Assembly (NCBI GenBank): GCA_016213595.1
Contig: JACRAA010000190.1
Span: forward strand, 1 to 9,721
From: Actinomycetota bacterium
Lineage (GTDB): Bacteria > Actinomycetota > Actinomycetes > Propionibacteriales > Propionibacteriaceae
Length of the DNA: 9,721 bases
Direction of reading: 5' to 3'
Position 1 is the stretch's first letter. Each line of letters starts with the position of its first letter. Below, one piece after another: positions 1-7,937 of the stretch. The position numbers were made by a program, and so were the translations under genes. The notes under the pieces are model-generated. The model worked only from the letters and a program-made list of their open reading frames with translations, was not told the origin of the DNA and ran no database searches.

Positions 1-827
1 TCCGCAAGCTCCGCTTCACGGGCGGCGAGCCCCTGCTGCGGAGAGGGCTGGCCGAGATCGTGGCCGCGGCTGCACGCCTGCACACCGACGACGGCGAGCG
101 CCCCGAGCTGTCACTCACGACGAACGGGATCGGTCTCGACCGGCAGGTCGACGCCCTCGTCGAGGCCGGACTGGACCGCGTCAACGTGTCGCTCGACTCC
201 TTGGACCGCGAGCGGTACGCAGCCCTGGCGCGTCGCGACCGACTCGACGACGTGCTTCGCGGGCTCGAAGCCGCCGATGCCGCCGGCCTGCACCCCGTCA
301 AGGTCAACACCGTCGCCATGCGCGGCTCGAACGACACCGACATCGTGCCCCTTGCCGAGTTCTGCCTGTCCCGGGGGTACGAGCTGCGCTTCATCGAGCA
401 CATGCCGCTCGGCCCCCAGCACGCCTGGGACAGGGCTTCCGTCATGCCCGGCGCCGAGATCCTTGCCCTGCTGTCCGAACGGTTCGACCTCTCCCCCGCA
501 CCCGGTCGGGGCTCGTCCCCCTCGGAGGACTGGCTGGTGGCGGCGGGACCGGACCACCCCGCCGGCCGGATCGGCGTCATCGCCTCCGTGACCGCGCCCT
601 TCTGCGCATCCTGCGACCGGACCCGGCTCACCGCCGACGGCCAGGTCCGTACCTGCCTGTTCAGCCACACGGAGACCGACCTGCGGACGCCTCTGCGCAA
701 CGGCGCAGACGACGAGCAGCTGGCGGCGCTGTGGGTGGGCGCGCACACGGCGAAGCCGGCAGGTCACGGCATCGACGAGGTCGACTTCCACCCCCCTGTA
801 CGAACCATGAGCGCGATCGGAGGCTGA
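1..827 (+). CDS. moaA: GTP 3',8-cyclase MoaA, 5' end off the window
   Basis: MoaA is a radical SAM enzyme that, with MoaC, converts GTP to cyclic pyranopterin monophosphate, the first step of molybdenum cofactor synthesis in the cytoplasm. The frame is open from base 3, and 274 residues are visible. The N-terminal segment with the CxxxCxxC radical SAM cluster lies upstream of the window. Visible family features are RFTGGEPLLR at residues 4-13 of the fragment (the SAM-binding GGEP), TTNG, VNVSLDSLD, RFIEHMPLG, and the second 4Fe-4S ligand set FCASC...C (CX2CX13C, fragment residues 201, 204 and 218), which is diagnostic for MoaA. The protein ends in MSAIGG, the conserved C-terminal Gly-Gly needed for activity. 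The stop lies 2 bases before moaD, so the two are very probably co-transcribed. The internal GTG at position 60 is not the real start, because conserved sequence continues upstream of it. No frameshift is seen. Confidence 0.96.
   Translation, partial: RKLRFTGGEPLLRRGLAEIVAAAARLHTDDGERPELSLTTNGIGLDRQVDALVEAGLDRVNVSLDSLDRERYAALARRDRLDDVLRGLEAADAAGLHPVKVNTVAMRGSNDTDIVPLAEFCLSRGYELRFIEHMPLGPQHAWDRASVMPGAEILALLSERFDLSPAPGRGSSPSEDWLVAAGPDHPAGRIGVIASVTAPFCASCDRTRLTADGQVRTCLFSHTETDLRTPLRNGADDEQLAALWVGAHTAKPAGHGIDEVDFHPPVRTMSAIGG
819..823 (+). promoter_or_regulatory. Ribosome binding site of moaD
   Basis: GGAGG lies 6 bases before the ATG at 830. It is formed by the last two glycine codons of moaA (GGA GGC), so the end of moaA doubles as the moaD translation signal. 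It supports the 830 start over the longer upstream reading of the same frame, whose first codons lie in moaA in another frame. Confidence 0.8.
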
Positions 828-829
828 CC

Positions 830-1069
830 ATGGACATCGGCTACTACGCAGGAGCGGCTGACGCCGCCGGCACGGACCACGAGTGGCTCGACACGCCCGC
901 GCTCACCGCCGGTGAGCTCGTCTCGTTGCTGGGGGAACGCCACGACGGCCTGTCCGGCGTCCTCGGCTCCTGCTCCCTGCTCGTCGACGGCGCACCCGTG
1001 CGGGACGCCGCCAGCAGGATCCACGCCGGAGCGCGTGTCGACGTGCTGCCGCCCTTCGCCGGCGGGTAG
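830..1069 (+). CDS. moaD: Molybdopterin synthase sulfur carrier subunit MoaD
   Basis: This is the small ubiquitin-like subunit of molybdopterin synthase. Its C-terminal glycine is adenylylated and thiocarboxylated, and with MoaE it transfers two sulfurs to cyclic pyranopterin monophosphate. The product is 79 residues, the normal size for MoaD. The signs are an aromatic and alanine-rich first strand (YYAGAADAAG), TAGELVSLLGERH for the helix, CSLLVDGAPV in the middle, and the ending GARVDVLPPFAGG. The VDVLPPFAGG terminus with its free Gly-Gly is the hallmark of MoaD. No moaE is present in the window. The gene sits 2 bases after moaA and 56 bases before narG, which suggests it serves the nitrate reductase. 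ThiS is an alternative sulfur carrier, but the DVLPPFAGG tail and the context favour MoaD. Confidence 0.93.
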   Translation: MDIGYYAGAADAAGTDHEWLDTPALTAGELVSLLGERHDGLSGVLGSCSLLVDGAPVRDAASRIHAGARVDVLPPFAGG

Positions 1070-1071
1070 CG

Positions 1072-1101
1072 GGTTTTTCACCAGAAGTACGGTTTTACGC
1101 C
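1072..1101 (+). repeat. Tandem direct repeat upstream of narG, possible operator
   Basis: GGTTTTTCACC (1072-1082) and GGTTTTACGCC (1091-1101) match at 9 of 11 positions with a 19-base period. They are AT-rich blocks in an otherwise very GC-rich region, and they sit at about -54 and -35 relative to the predicted narG start. Repeats placed like this often bind an activator upstream of a weak -35. No specific regulator family is recognised. Confidence 0.35.
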
Positions 1102-1126
1102 GCGCCTGCGGTCTAGCATGCTCGCA
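1091..1126 (+). promoter_or_regulatory. Predicted narG promoter, leaderless type
   Basis: TAGCAT at 1114-1119 fits the actinobacterial -10 consensus TAnnnT. If its last T is at -7, transcription starts at 1126, the A of the narG ATG. No Shine-Dalgarno-like purine run precedes that ATG (the bases are CTAGCATGCTCGC), which agrees with a leaderless mRNA. The -35 position (1091-1096) reads GGTTTT, which is not a housekeeping TTGACA. A short inverted repeat, CCGC-GCCT-GCGG at 1100-1111, fills the spacer. A poor -35 would suit activator dependence. I see no FNR-type TTGAT-N4-ATCAA site. The motif positions are seen directly; promoter activity is inferred. Confidence 0.5.
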
Positions 1127-4100
1127 TGACCCCCCGCCACCAGTTGGACGACCCTGCGGCTGCTGCCCTCCTGGCACTCGGCAAGTACGTCACCAAGCGG
1201 GAGGAGACCGACGACGGTCGCGCCGTCTTCCTCAAGGGAGGCCGCCAGGGCGACGTCTTCTACCGCGACCGCTGGAGCCACGACAAGGTCGTCCGCTCCA
1301 CGCACGGCGTGAACTGCACGGGTTCGTGCTCCTGGAAGGTCTACGTCAAGGACGGGATCATCACCTGGGAGTCGCAGCAGACCGACTACCCGACCACCGG
1401 TCCTGACCGCCCCGAGTACGAGCCACGCGGCTGTCCGCGCGGCGCCGCGTTCTCCTGGTACACCTACTCCCCCACCCGCGTCCGCTACCCGTACGGGCGT
1501 GGGGTCCTCGTCGAGGCGTACCGCGAGGCGAAGGCCCGGCTCGGTGACCCTGTTGCCGCCTTCGCCGAGATCTCCGGCAACCCGGAGACCCGCCGTACGT
1601 ACCAGCTTGCCCGCGGGAAGGGGGGCCTCGTCCGGATCAGCTGGAACGAGGCCATCGAGATCTCGGCCGCCAGCTACGTGAACACGATCAAGACGTACGG
1701 CCCCGACCGCTGCGTCTCCTTCTCCCCCATCCCGGCGATGTCGATGGTCTCGCACGCGATCGGCACGAGGTTCAACCACCTCATCGGCGGTGCGATGACG
1801 TCCTTCTACGACTGGTACGCCGATCTCCCCGTGGCGAGCCCCCAGGTCTTCGGCGACCAGACCGACGTGCCGGAGTCCGGCGACTGGTGGGACTCGACGT
1901 ACTTGATGATGTGGGGCTCGAACGTCCCCGTGACCCGTACGCCGGACGCGCACTGGATGGCCGAGGTCCGGTACCGGGGCACCAAGGTCGTCGCGGTGTC
2001 CCCTGACTACGCCGACAACGTGAAGTTCGCCGACGAGTGGCTCCCGGCGCAGGCCGGTACGGACGGCGCCCTCGCGATGGCCATGGGCCACGTCGTCCTC
2101 AAGGAGAACTTCGTCGACCGGCAGGTGCCGTTCTTCACGGACTACGTGACGAAGTACACGGACCTGTCGATGCTCGTCACCCTTGTGGACCACCCCGACG
2201 GCCACGGCCTCACGGCGTCGAAGTTCCTCACCGCCGCCGACCTGCCGACGCTGGCCGACACCAGCGACGCCGCCTTCAAGACCGTCCTCTGGGACACAGT
2301 GACGGGGGCTCCCGCCGTCCCCAACGGGACCATGGGTCATAGGTACAACGAGGAGGGCGTCGGCAAGTGGAACCTCGACCTCGGTGACCTCGTCCCCGCC
2401 CTCACGCTCGCGGACGTCGCGGGGTCGACGCCCGTTGAGATCGCACTCCCCTGCTTCGAGGACCCGCGCGGCCAGGGCTCGATCCTGCGTCGCGGCGTCC
2501 CGGCCGTACGTGTCGGCGACCGTCTCGTGACCACCGTGCTCGACCTCATGCTCGCGCAGTACGGGGTCGGCCGCGAGGGGCTCCCCGGTCAGTGGGCGAA
2601 GGACTACGACGACGTGACGAGCCCGTACACGCCGGCGTGGCAGGCCGAGATCACGAGCGTGCCGGCCGAGGCCTGCATCAGGACCGCCCGCCAGTTCGCG
2701 AAGAACTCGGAGGACTCGCAGGGCCGCTCGATGATCATCATCGGCGCAGGCATCTGCCACTGGTTCCACGCCGACGTCACGTACCGGGCGATCATGGCCC
2801 TGCTCATGCTCACCGGCTGCATCGGACGCAACGGTGGCGGCTGGGCACACTACGTGGGGCAGGAGAAGTGCCGCCCCATGACAGGCTGGTTCAACCTCGC
2901 GAACGCGCTCGACTGGTCCAGGCCGCCGCGGACGATGATCGGCACCGGCTACTGGTACATGCACACCGACCAGTGGCGTACGGACGGCTTCTCGGCGGAC
3001 ATCGTGAAGTCGCCCTTGTCGACGGGCTCGCTCGACGGCCTCCACACGGCCGACGCAATGGCGTTGTCGCACCGGCTCGGCTGGATGCCGTTCTACCCGC
3101 AGTTCGACCGCAACCCCCTCGACCTGGCCGACGAGGCCACGGCGGCCGTCGAGCGCGGCGAGGCCGCCAACGTGGGCGAATGGGTCGCCGCGCAGCTCAA
3201 GGCGGGTGCGCTCACCACGGCGCTGGAGGACATCGACGCGCCCGAGAACTGGCCCCGGACGATGGTGGTGTGGCGCTCGAACCTGTTCGGCTCCTCGGCG
3301 AAGGGGAACGAGTACTTCCTCAAGCACCTGCTCGGGACCGGCTCGAACCTCATGCCGAACGACCATGGACCCGGCACGCGCCCGGAGGTCGTCCGGTTCC
3401 GCGAGGAGGCGCCGGAGGGGAAGCTCGACCTGCTCATCAGTGCCGACTTCCGGATGACGTCGACGACGCTGCTCAGCGACATCGTCTTCCCGGCCGCCAC
3501 GTGGTACGAGAAGTACGACCTGTCCAGCACGGACATGCACCCGTTCGTCCATGCGTTCACGCCGGCCATCGACCCGCCCTGGGAGGCGAAGAGCGACTTC
3601 GACGTGTTCACGCTGCTCTCGCGCGCGATCGGGCACCTCGCCAAGGACCACCTGGGCACGCGCAAGGACCTCGTCGCCGTCCCCATGCAGCACGACACAC
3701 CGGGACAGATCAGCCAGCCGGGCGGTCACGTCCCGGACTGGCGGGGCACGGACGTGGAGGCCGTGCCGGGCAAGAACCTTCCCGCGATGATGGTCGTCGA
3801 GCGTGACTACACGGCGATCGCCGACAAGCTGGCCACCGTCGGGCCGCTGGCCGACCGGCTCGGGTTCACGGTCAAGAACATCACGTACGACATGACGGGA
3901 CCGGTCGAGCGGCTCGGCAGGCTGCACGGCGTCATGAGCAGCGGTGCCGGCGCCGGCCGGCCGGCGATCGACACCGACGCACGGCTGGCCGAGGCGATCC
4001 TCACGTGCTCGGGCACGACGAACGGGTCCGTCGCCACCCAGGGCTTCCGCGACCTCGAGCGGAAGACGGGGCGCAAGCTCGCCGACCTGTCGGAAGGCCA

Positions 4101-4836
4101 GGAGGAGCGCTTCATCACGTTCGCACAGACCCAGGCGTCCCCCCAGCCCGTCATCACGTCGCCCGAGTGGTCCGGCTCCGAGACCGGAGGCCGGCGGTAC
4201 GCGGCGTTCACGATCAACACCGAGCGCCTCAAGCCCTGGCACACGCTCACGGGCCGGATGCACTTCTTCCTCGACCACGACTGGATGATCGACGCCGGCG
4301 AGCAGCTCCCCACGTACCGGCCGCCGCTCGACATGAGCCACGCGTACGGCGAGCCGGAGCTCGGCCCCACCGGTGAGAAGTCGATCACGCTGCGCTACAT
4401 CACGGTCCACACCAAGTGGTCGATCCACTCGGAGTACCAGGACAACCTCTTCATGCTCAGCCTCGGCCGAGGCGGTCCACAGGCGTGGCTCAGCACGGGC
4501 GACGCCGCGAGCATCGGGGTCGCCGACAACGACTGGATCGAGCTCACGAGCGCCAACGGTGTCTTCGTGGCCAGAGCCGTGGTGACCCAGAAGCTGCCGG
4601 ACGGCATCTGCTACGTGCAGCACGCCCAGGAGCGGACGATCGACGTCCCCAAGTCGGAGGCGACCGGCAAGCGCGGCGGCATCCACAACTCCGTGACCCG
4701 GATCCTCATGAAGCCCACGCACCTCATCGGCGCCTACGCGCACCAGTCGTACGCCTTCAACTATCTCGGCCCCAGTGGTGTCCAGCGCGACATCGTCACC
4801 ACCGTCCGCAGGCGTTCCCAGGAGGTGACCTACTGA
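1126..4836 (+). CDS. narG: Respiratory nitrate reductase alpha subunit NarG
   Basis: NarG is the catalytic subunit that reduces nitrate to nitrite at a Mo-bisMGD centre on the cytoplasmic face of the membrane. It has 1236 residues, against 1247 in E. coli. The FS0 4Fe-4S ligands are H60, C64, C68 and C103 (H-x3-C-x3-C-x34-C), spaced as in E. coli H49/C53/C57/C92. The molybdenum ligand is D229 in SFYDWYADLP, equivalent to E. coli Asp222. Other hallmarks are FSPIPAMSMVSHA, QTDVPESGDW, WGSNVPVTRTPDAH, GGGWAHYVGQEK near residue 575, and a C-terminal molybdopterin dinucleotide-binding domain with GRGGP and GGIHNSVTRI. There is no twin-arginine signal peptide, as expected for a cytoplasm-facing enzyme. 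The ATG at 1126 fits the predicted transcription start, and the nearby ATG at 1118 is out of frame. The stop overlaps the narH start by one base (TGATG). The frame is intact throughout. Confidence 0.98.
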   Translation: MTPRHQLDDPAAAALLALGKYVTKREETDDGRAVFLKGGRQGDVFYRDRWSHDKVVRSTHGVNCTGSCSWKVYVKDGIITWESQQTDYPTTGPDRPEYEPRGCPRGAAFSWYTYSPTRVRYPYGRGVLVEAYREAKARLGDPVAAFAEISGNPETRRTYQLARGKGGLVRISWNEAIEISAASYVNTIKTYGPDRCVSFSPIPAMSMVSHAIGTRFNHLIGGAMTSFYDWYADLPVASPQVFGDQTDVPESGDWWDSTYLMMWGSNVPVTRTPDAHWMAEVRYRGTKVVAVSPDYADNVKFADEWLPAQAGTDGALAMAMGHVVLKENFVDRQVPFFTDYVTKYTDLSMLVTLVDHPDGHGLTASKFLTAADLPTLADTSDAAFKTVLWDTVTGAPAVPNGTMGHRYNEEGVGKWNLDLGDLVPALTLADVAGSTPVEIALPCFEDPRGQGSILRRGVPAVRVGDRLVTTVLDLMLAQYGVGREGLPGQWAKDYDDVTSPYTPAWQAEITSVPAEACIRTARQFAKNSEDSQGRSMIIIGAGICHWFHADVTYRAIMALLMLTGCIGRNGGGWAHYVGQEKCRPMTGWFNLANALDWSRPPRTMIGTGYWYMHTDQWRTDGFSADIVKSPLSTGSLDGLHTADAMALSHRLGWMPFYPQFDRNPLDLADEATAAVERGEAANVGEWVAAQLKAGALTTALEDIDAPENWPRTMVVWRSNLFGSSAKGNEYFLKHLLGTGSNLMPNDHGPGTRPEVVRFREEAPEGKLDLLISADFRMTSTTLLSDIVFPAATWYEKYDLSSTDMHPFVHAFTPAIDPPWEAKSDFDVFTLLSRAIGHLAKDHLGTRKDLVAVPMQHDTPGQISQPGGHVPDWRGTDVEAVPGKNLPAMMVVERDYTAIADKLATVGPLADRLGFTVKNITYDMTGPVERLGRLHGVMSSGAGAGRPAIDTDARLAEAILTCSGTTNGSVATQGFRDLERKTGRKLADLSEGQEERFITFAQTQASPQPVITSPEWSGSETGGRRYAAFTINTERLKPWHTLTGRMHFFLDHDWMIDAGEQLPTYRPPLDMSHAYGEPELGPTGEKSITLRYITVHTKWSIHSEYQDNLFMLSLGRGGPQAWLSTGDAASIGVADNDWIELTSANGVFVARAVVTQKLPDGICYVQHAQERTIDVPKSEATGKRGGIHNSVTRILMKPTHLIGAYAHQSYAFNYLGPSGVQRDIVTTVRRRSQEVTY
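4820..4828 (+). promoter_or_regulatory. Strong ribosome binding site of narH
   Basis: AGGAGGTGA is a nine-base match to the 16S rRNA anti-Shine-Dalgarno sequence and lies within the last codons of narG. Its end is 7 bases before the narH ATG at 4836. It fixes the narH start and suggests strong independent loading on top of coupling to narG termination. Confidence 0.8.
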
Positions 4837-6488
4837 TGGCGACGAGGAAGCTCACGCGCGTCATGGCCCAGGTCGGCATGGTCATGAACCTCGACAAGTG
4901 CATCGGCTGCCACACCTGCTCGGTCACCTGCAAGCAGGCGTGGACCAACCGTGCCGGCACCGAGTACGTGTGGTTCAACAACGTCGAGACGCGACCCGGC
5001 CAGGGCTACCCGCGCCGCTACGAGGACCAGGAGCGCTGGCGCGGCGGCTGGGTCCGGACCAAGTCCGGAGGGCTCCGGCTCCGCTCCGGGGGACGGTTCC
5101 AGAAGCTGCTGAGCATCTTCGCCTCGCCCGTACAGCCCGAGCTTGCCGACTACTACGAGCCATGGACCTACGACTACCAGAACCTCATCTCGGCGCCGCT
5201 CGGCGATGACTTCCCCGTGGCGCGCCCCAAGTCGCTCATCACCGGCGAGGACACGAAGATCACGTGGTCGGCGAACTGGGACGACTCGCTCGGCGGCTCC
5301 ACCGCGACGGCCGAGCTCGACCCCATCGTCGAGAAGCTCCGCAACGAGGCCAACGAGCAGATCCGGATGGAGTACGAGAAGAGCTTCATGTTCTTCCTGC
5401 CCCGCATCTGCGAGCACTGCCTCAACCCCTCCTGCATGGCGTCCTGCCCCTCAGGGGCGATCTACAAGCGGGCCGAGGACGGCATCGTCCTCGTCGACCA
5501 GGACAGGTGCCGCGGCTGGCGCCAGTGCATCACCGGCTGCCCGTACAAGAAGATGTACTTCAACCACCGCTCCGGCAAGGCCGAGAAGTGCACCTTCTGC
5601 TACCCGCGCATCGAGGTCGGCCTGCCGACCGTCTGCTCCGAGACCTGCGTGGGCCGGCTCCGCTACCTCGGGATCATCCTGTACGACCCCGACGCCGTCA
5701 CCGAGGCCGCCTGCGCCGACGAGAAGGACCTGTACGAGGCCCAGCTCGACCTGATGCTCGACCCGTACGACCCGCAGGTCATCGCGCTGGCCCGTGAGGG
5801 CGGCATGCCGGACGACTGGATCGAGGCGGCGCAACGCTCGCCGATCTACGCGCTGGCGAAGCACTTCCGGGTGGCACTGCCGCTGCACCCGGAGTACCGG
5901 ACGATGCCGATGGTCTGGTACATCCCGCCGCTCTCCCCCGTCGTCGACCTGCTCACCAAGCAGGGCCACGACGGTGAGGCGGCCGGGAACCTGTTCGGCG
6001 CGATCGACACCCTCAGGATCCCGGTCAGCTACCTCGCCGAGCTGTTCACCGCCGGCGACACCCAGGTGGTGACCGGGGTGCTGCAGAAGCTCGCCGCCAT
6101 GCGCTCGTACATGCGAGGCGTGACGCTCGGCACCGGCCGCGACCCCGAGCTCGCCGCCGCGGTCGGCATGACGCCGGATGCACTCGAGCAGATGTACCGG
6201 CTGCTGGCGATCGCGAAGTACGCCGAGCGGTACGTCATCCCCACCGCGCATCGCGAGGAGGCCCACAACCTCGAGGAGCTCGCCTGCTCGCTCGACTACG
6301 AGGACGGGCCCGGCATGTACGAGTCGGGACCCTTCGGCGAGGCGTCCGGACGGCCGGTGCCGGTCGCCATCGAGACGTACAGCGCCCTCAAGGAGCGGCA
6401 GCGGGCGGACACCGCCGCCTCGTCCGAGGCGCTCCAGCACCGGGCCGGCATGCTCAACTGGGACGCCAACCAGGAGACGGAGCGATGA
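4836..6488 (+). CDS. narH: Respiratory nitrate reductase beta subunit NarH
   Basis: NarH is the electron-transfer subunit carrying three 4Fe-4S and one 3Fe-4S clusters between NarI and NarG. It has 550 residues, about 38 more than E. coli NarH, mainly as a longer, charged C-terminus. The four Cys groups are C22/C25/C28/C32 (CIGCHTCSVTC), C192/C195/C200/C204 (CEHCLNPSCMASC), C225/W228/C231/C235 (CRGWRQCITGC) and C252/C255/C267/C271. Trp228 in place of a Cys is the known NarH signature of the 3Fe-4S cluster, so it is not a defect. Conserved blocks include NNVETRPGQGYP, DYYEPW, CPSGAIYKR and LPLHPEYRTMPMVWY. The start overlaps the narG stop by one base, and the stop overlaps the narJ start by four (ATGA). 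The frame is also open upstream inside narG, but that part is non-homologous, so the 4836 ATG is the start. Confidence 0.98.
   Translation: MATRKLTRVMAQVGMVMNLDKCIGCHTCSVTCKQAWTNRAGTEYVWFNNVETRPGQGYPRRYEDQERWRGGWVRTKSGGLRLRSGGRFQKLLSIFASPVQPELADYYEPWTYDYQNLISAPLGDDFPVARPKSLITGEDTKITWSANWDDSLGGSTATAELDPIVEKLRNEANEQIRMEYEKSFMFFLPRICEHCLNPSCMASCPSGAIYKRAEDGIVLVDQDRCRGWRQCITGCPYKKMYFNHRSGKAEKCTFCYPRIEVGLPTVCSETCVGRLRYLGIILYDPDAVTEAACADEKDLYEAQLDLMLDPYDPQVIALAREGGMPDDWIEAAQRSPIYALAKHFRVALPLHPEYRTMPMVWYIPPLSPVVDLLTKQGHDGEAAGNLFGAIDTLRIPVSYLAELFTAGDTQVVTGVLQKLAAMRSYMRGVTLGTGRDPELAAAVGMTPDALEQMYRLLAIAKYAERYVIPTAHREEAHNLEELACSLDYEDGPGMYESGPFGEASGRPVPVAIETYSALKERQRADTAASSEALQHRAGMLNWDANQETER
6472..6476 (+). 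promoter_or_regulatory. Ribosome binding site of narJ
   Basis: AGGAG lies 8 bases before the ATG at 6485, inside the end of narH. With the ATGA overlap it supports translation of narJ coupled to narH. Confidence 0.65.
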
Positions 6489-7171
6489 AGGTGTTCTCGA
6501 AGCGTCACGCCTCCACGGCCGGGGCGACGTCCCGTACCCAGAAGGCAGCCCGTCCCGACACCCGGGTCGTCGCCCAGGCAGCCTCGCTGGTGCTGGCCTA
6601 CCCCGACGAGGACCTGCTGCGTCATCTCGACACCATCGAGGCGGCCCTCGCCGGCACGACCGCCCACCAGCAGTTCCAGCGGGTCCTCACCCACCTGCGC
6701 GACGGTGCGCCCGGTGACGAGGGTGACCCCCGGACGCGGCTCGCCCGCCTGCAGGCCTTCCACGTCGCGGAGTTCGACCTCTCCCGCAAGCACGCGCTCC
6801 ACCTCAGCTACTGGACCGACGGCGACACGCGGCGGCGAGGGACATCGCTCGTCGAGCTGCAGCAGGCGTACCGCGACTCAGCGTTCGACGTGGAGCTGGG
6901 CGGCGAGCTGCCGGACTACCTTCCGGTCATGCTCGAGTTCGCGGCAGCGTCGCCCGACGGAGGACTGGCCCTGCTCCAGCGGTTCCGCGCGAGCCTCGAG
7001 CTCATCCGCCTCGCCCTGATCGCCGACGACCTGCCCCACGCCGGCGTGCTGGCTGCCGTCTGCGACTGCCTGCCGGGCGAGTCGGCGCAGACCAGGGTCG
7101 AGGTCCAGACCCGGTTCGGCACCGCGCAGCCGATCGAGTTCGTCGGTCTCAGCGAGTCGGCGAGGTCGTGA
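6485..7171 (+). CDS. narJ: Nitrate reductase assembly chaperone NarJ
   Basis: NarJ is a cytoplasmic chaperone of the TorD/DmsD-like family. It binds apo-NarG, allows insertion of the molybdenum cofactor and FS0 cluster, and holds NarGH until it docks on NarI. It is not part of the mature enzyme. It has 228 residues (E. coli NarJ has 236) and should be mostly helical. The best signature is at residues 97-119, which reads FDLSRKHALHLSYWTDGD followed by TRRRG and is strongly conserved in NarJ. ASLVLAYPDEDLL at residues 33-45 starts the conserved fold, and ELPDYLPVMLEFAA is also typical. The first 25 residues are basic and low-complexity, and the family core does not need them. The gene lies between narH (4-base overlap) and narI (1-base gap), the usual GHJI order. 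Confidence 0.96.
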   Translation: MKVFSKRHASTAGATSRTQKAARPDTRVVAQAASLVLAYPDEDLLRHLDTIEAALAGTTAHQQFQRVLTHLRDGAPGDEGDPRTRLARLQAFHVAEFDLSRKHALHLSYWTDGDTRRRGTSLVELQQAYRDSAFDVELGGELPDYLPVMLEFAAASPDGGLALLQRFRASLELIRLALIADDLPHAGVLAAVCDCLPGESAQTRVEVQTRFGTAQPIEFVGLSESARS

Positions 7172-7172
7172 G

Positions 7173-7937
7173 ATGAACGCGGTCGACATCCTGCTCTGGG
7201 GAGCCCTCCCCTACGTGGTCGCGCTCGTCCTGGTCGGCGGCCTGATCTGGCGCTACCGGTACGACCAGTTCGGGTGGACCACCCGCTCCTCACAGCTGTA
7301 CGAGTCGAGGCTGCTCCGGATCGGGTCGCCCGTCTTCCACTACGGCCTCTTCGTCGTCCTCGCCGGACACCTCGCAGGGCTCTTCATCCCGAAGGCCTGG
7401 ACGGACCTCGTGATCAGCCAGGAGACGTACCACCTCATCGCGTTCACCGCCGGCACGATCGCCGGCGTCGCCACGCTGCTGGGGATAGTCCTGCTGATCT
7501 ACCGGCGCCGTACGACCGGGCCCGTGTTCCTCGCGACCACGAAGAACGACAAGCTCATGTACGTCGTGCTCGTCGCGGCCATCGTCTTCGGCATGATCGC
7601 CACCCTCACCGGGAGCCGCACCACGGCCGGCATGGAGGTGAACTACCGGGAGACGGTGTCCGTCTGGTTCCGGTCGCTGTTCATCTTCCAGCCCGACGTC
7701 GCCGCGATGGCAGGCTCGACCTGGCAGTTCAAGGTGCACATCCTCGTCGGACTCGCCCTGTTCGCGCTCGTGCCGTTCAGCCGGCTCGTCCACGCGTTCA
7801 CCGTGCCGCTGCACTACCTGTTCCGGCCGTACATCGTCTACCGAAGCCGGGACGTCGTCGTCCCCACAGCGTCACGCGGACGCGTGCGCGGCTGGGACCC
7901 CGTCGGCACCCTCGACCGGGACCGCAAGACGCGATGA
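7173..7937 (+). CDS. narI: Respiratory nitrate reductase gamma subunit NarI (cytochrome b)
   Basis: NarI is the membrane anchor that oxidises quinol at the outer side and passes electrons through two b-type hemes to NarH. It has 254 residues with about five hydrophobic segments (roughly 7-26, 52-72, 86-110, 128-147 and 186-206). The candidate heme ligands are H56 and H66 (PVFHYGLF...GHLAGL) and H189 and H207 (KVHILVG...LVHAFT), matching E. coli H56, H66, H187 and H205 in position and spacing. After the last membrane segment comes FRPYIVYRSRD and a basic tail of about 30 residues, so the protein is longer than E. coli NarI (225). The start is 1 base after the narJ stop with only a weak AGG 7 bases upstream, so translation probably depends on coupling. 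The stop lies inside a small hairpin. Confidence 0.97.
   Translation: MNAVDILLWGALPYVVALVLVGGLIWRYRYDQFGWTTRSSQLYESRLLRIGSPVFHYGLFVVLAGHLAGLFIPKAWTDLVISQETYHLIAFTAGTIAGVATLLGIVLLIYRRRTTGPVFLATTKNDKLMYVVLVAAIVFGMIATLTGSRTTAGMEVNYRETVSVWFRSLFIFQPDVAAMAGSTWQFKVHILVGLALFALVPFSRLVHAFTVPLHYLFRPYIVYRSRDVVVPTASRGRVRGWDPVGTLDRDRKTR

Noticed and set aside
60..827. Complete moaA gene starting at the GTG at position 60
   Set aside because: The conserved RKLRFTGGEPLLR segment lies in frame upstream of this GTG, so the gene is cut by the window edge and the GTG is internal.
731..829. Longer moaD starting inside moaA
   Set aside because: The upstream part is moaA read in another frame and lacks homology. 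The ATG at 830 has a good GGAGG and gives the normal MoaD length.
1070..1125. FNR, NarL or other named anaerobic operator before narG
   Set aside because: No TTGAT-N4-ATCAA or paired NarL heptamer could be read in the gap. Only the unassigned direct repeat is supported.
1570..1610. Frequent GTAC/CGTACG and apparent avoidance of CGC before Thr codons
   Set aside because: Arg-Thr pairs mostly use CGT or CGG, but CGC-ACC does occur in narI near 7617. The sample is too small, and codon-pair bias explains it.
1078..4743. A 1221-codon open frame antisense to narG, with similar antisense frames over narH
   Set aside because: Its codons are exact reverse complements of narG codons. It stays open simply because TTA, CTA and TCA codons are avoided in this high-GC genome. 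The translation is Arg/Val/Gly/Asp-rich with no recognisable domain.
4416..4835. Longer narH starting inside narG
   Set aside because: This part translates to Arg/His/Pro-rich shadow sequence, and the ATG at 4836 has a nine-base Shine-Dalgarno match and begins the known NarH N-terminus.
5511..5560. Apparent loss of a cluster cysteine in NarH (CRGW instead of CxxC)
   Set aside because: Trp at this place is the normal NarH feature of the 3Fe-4S cluster, so it does not indicate a broken gene.
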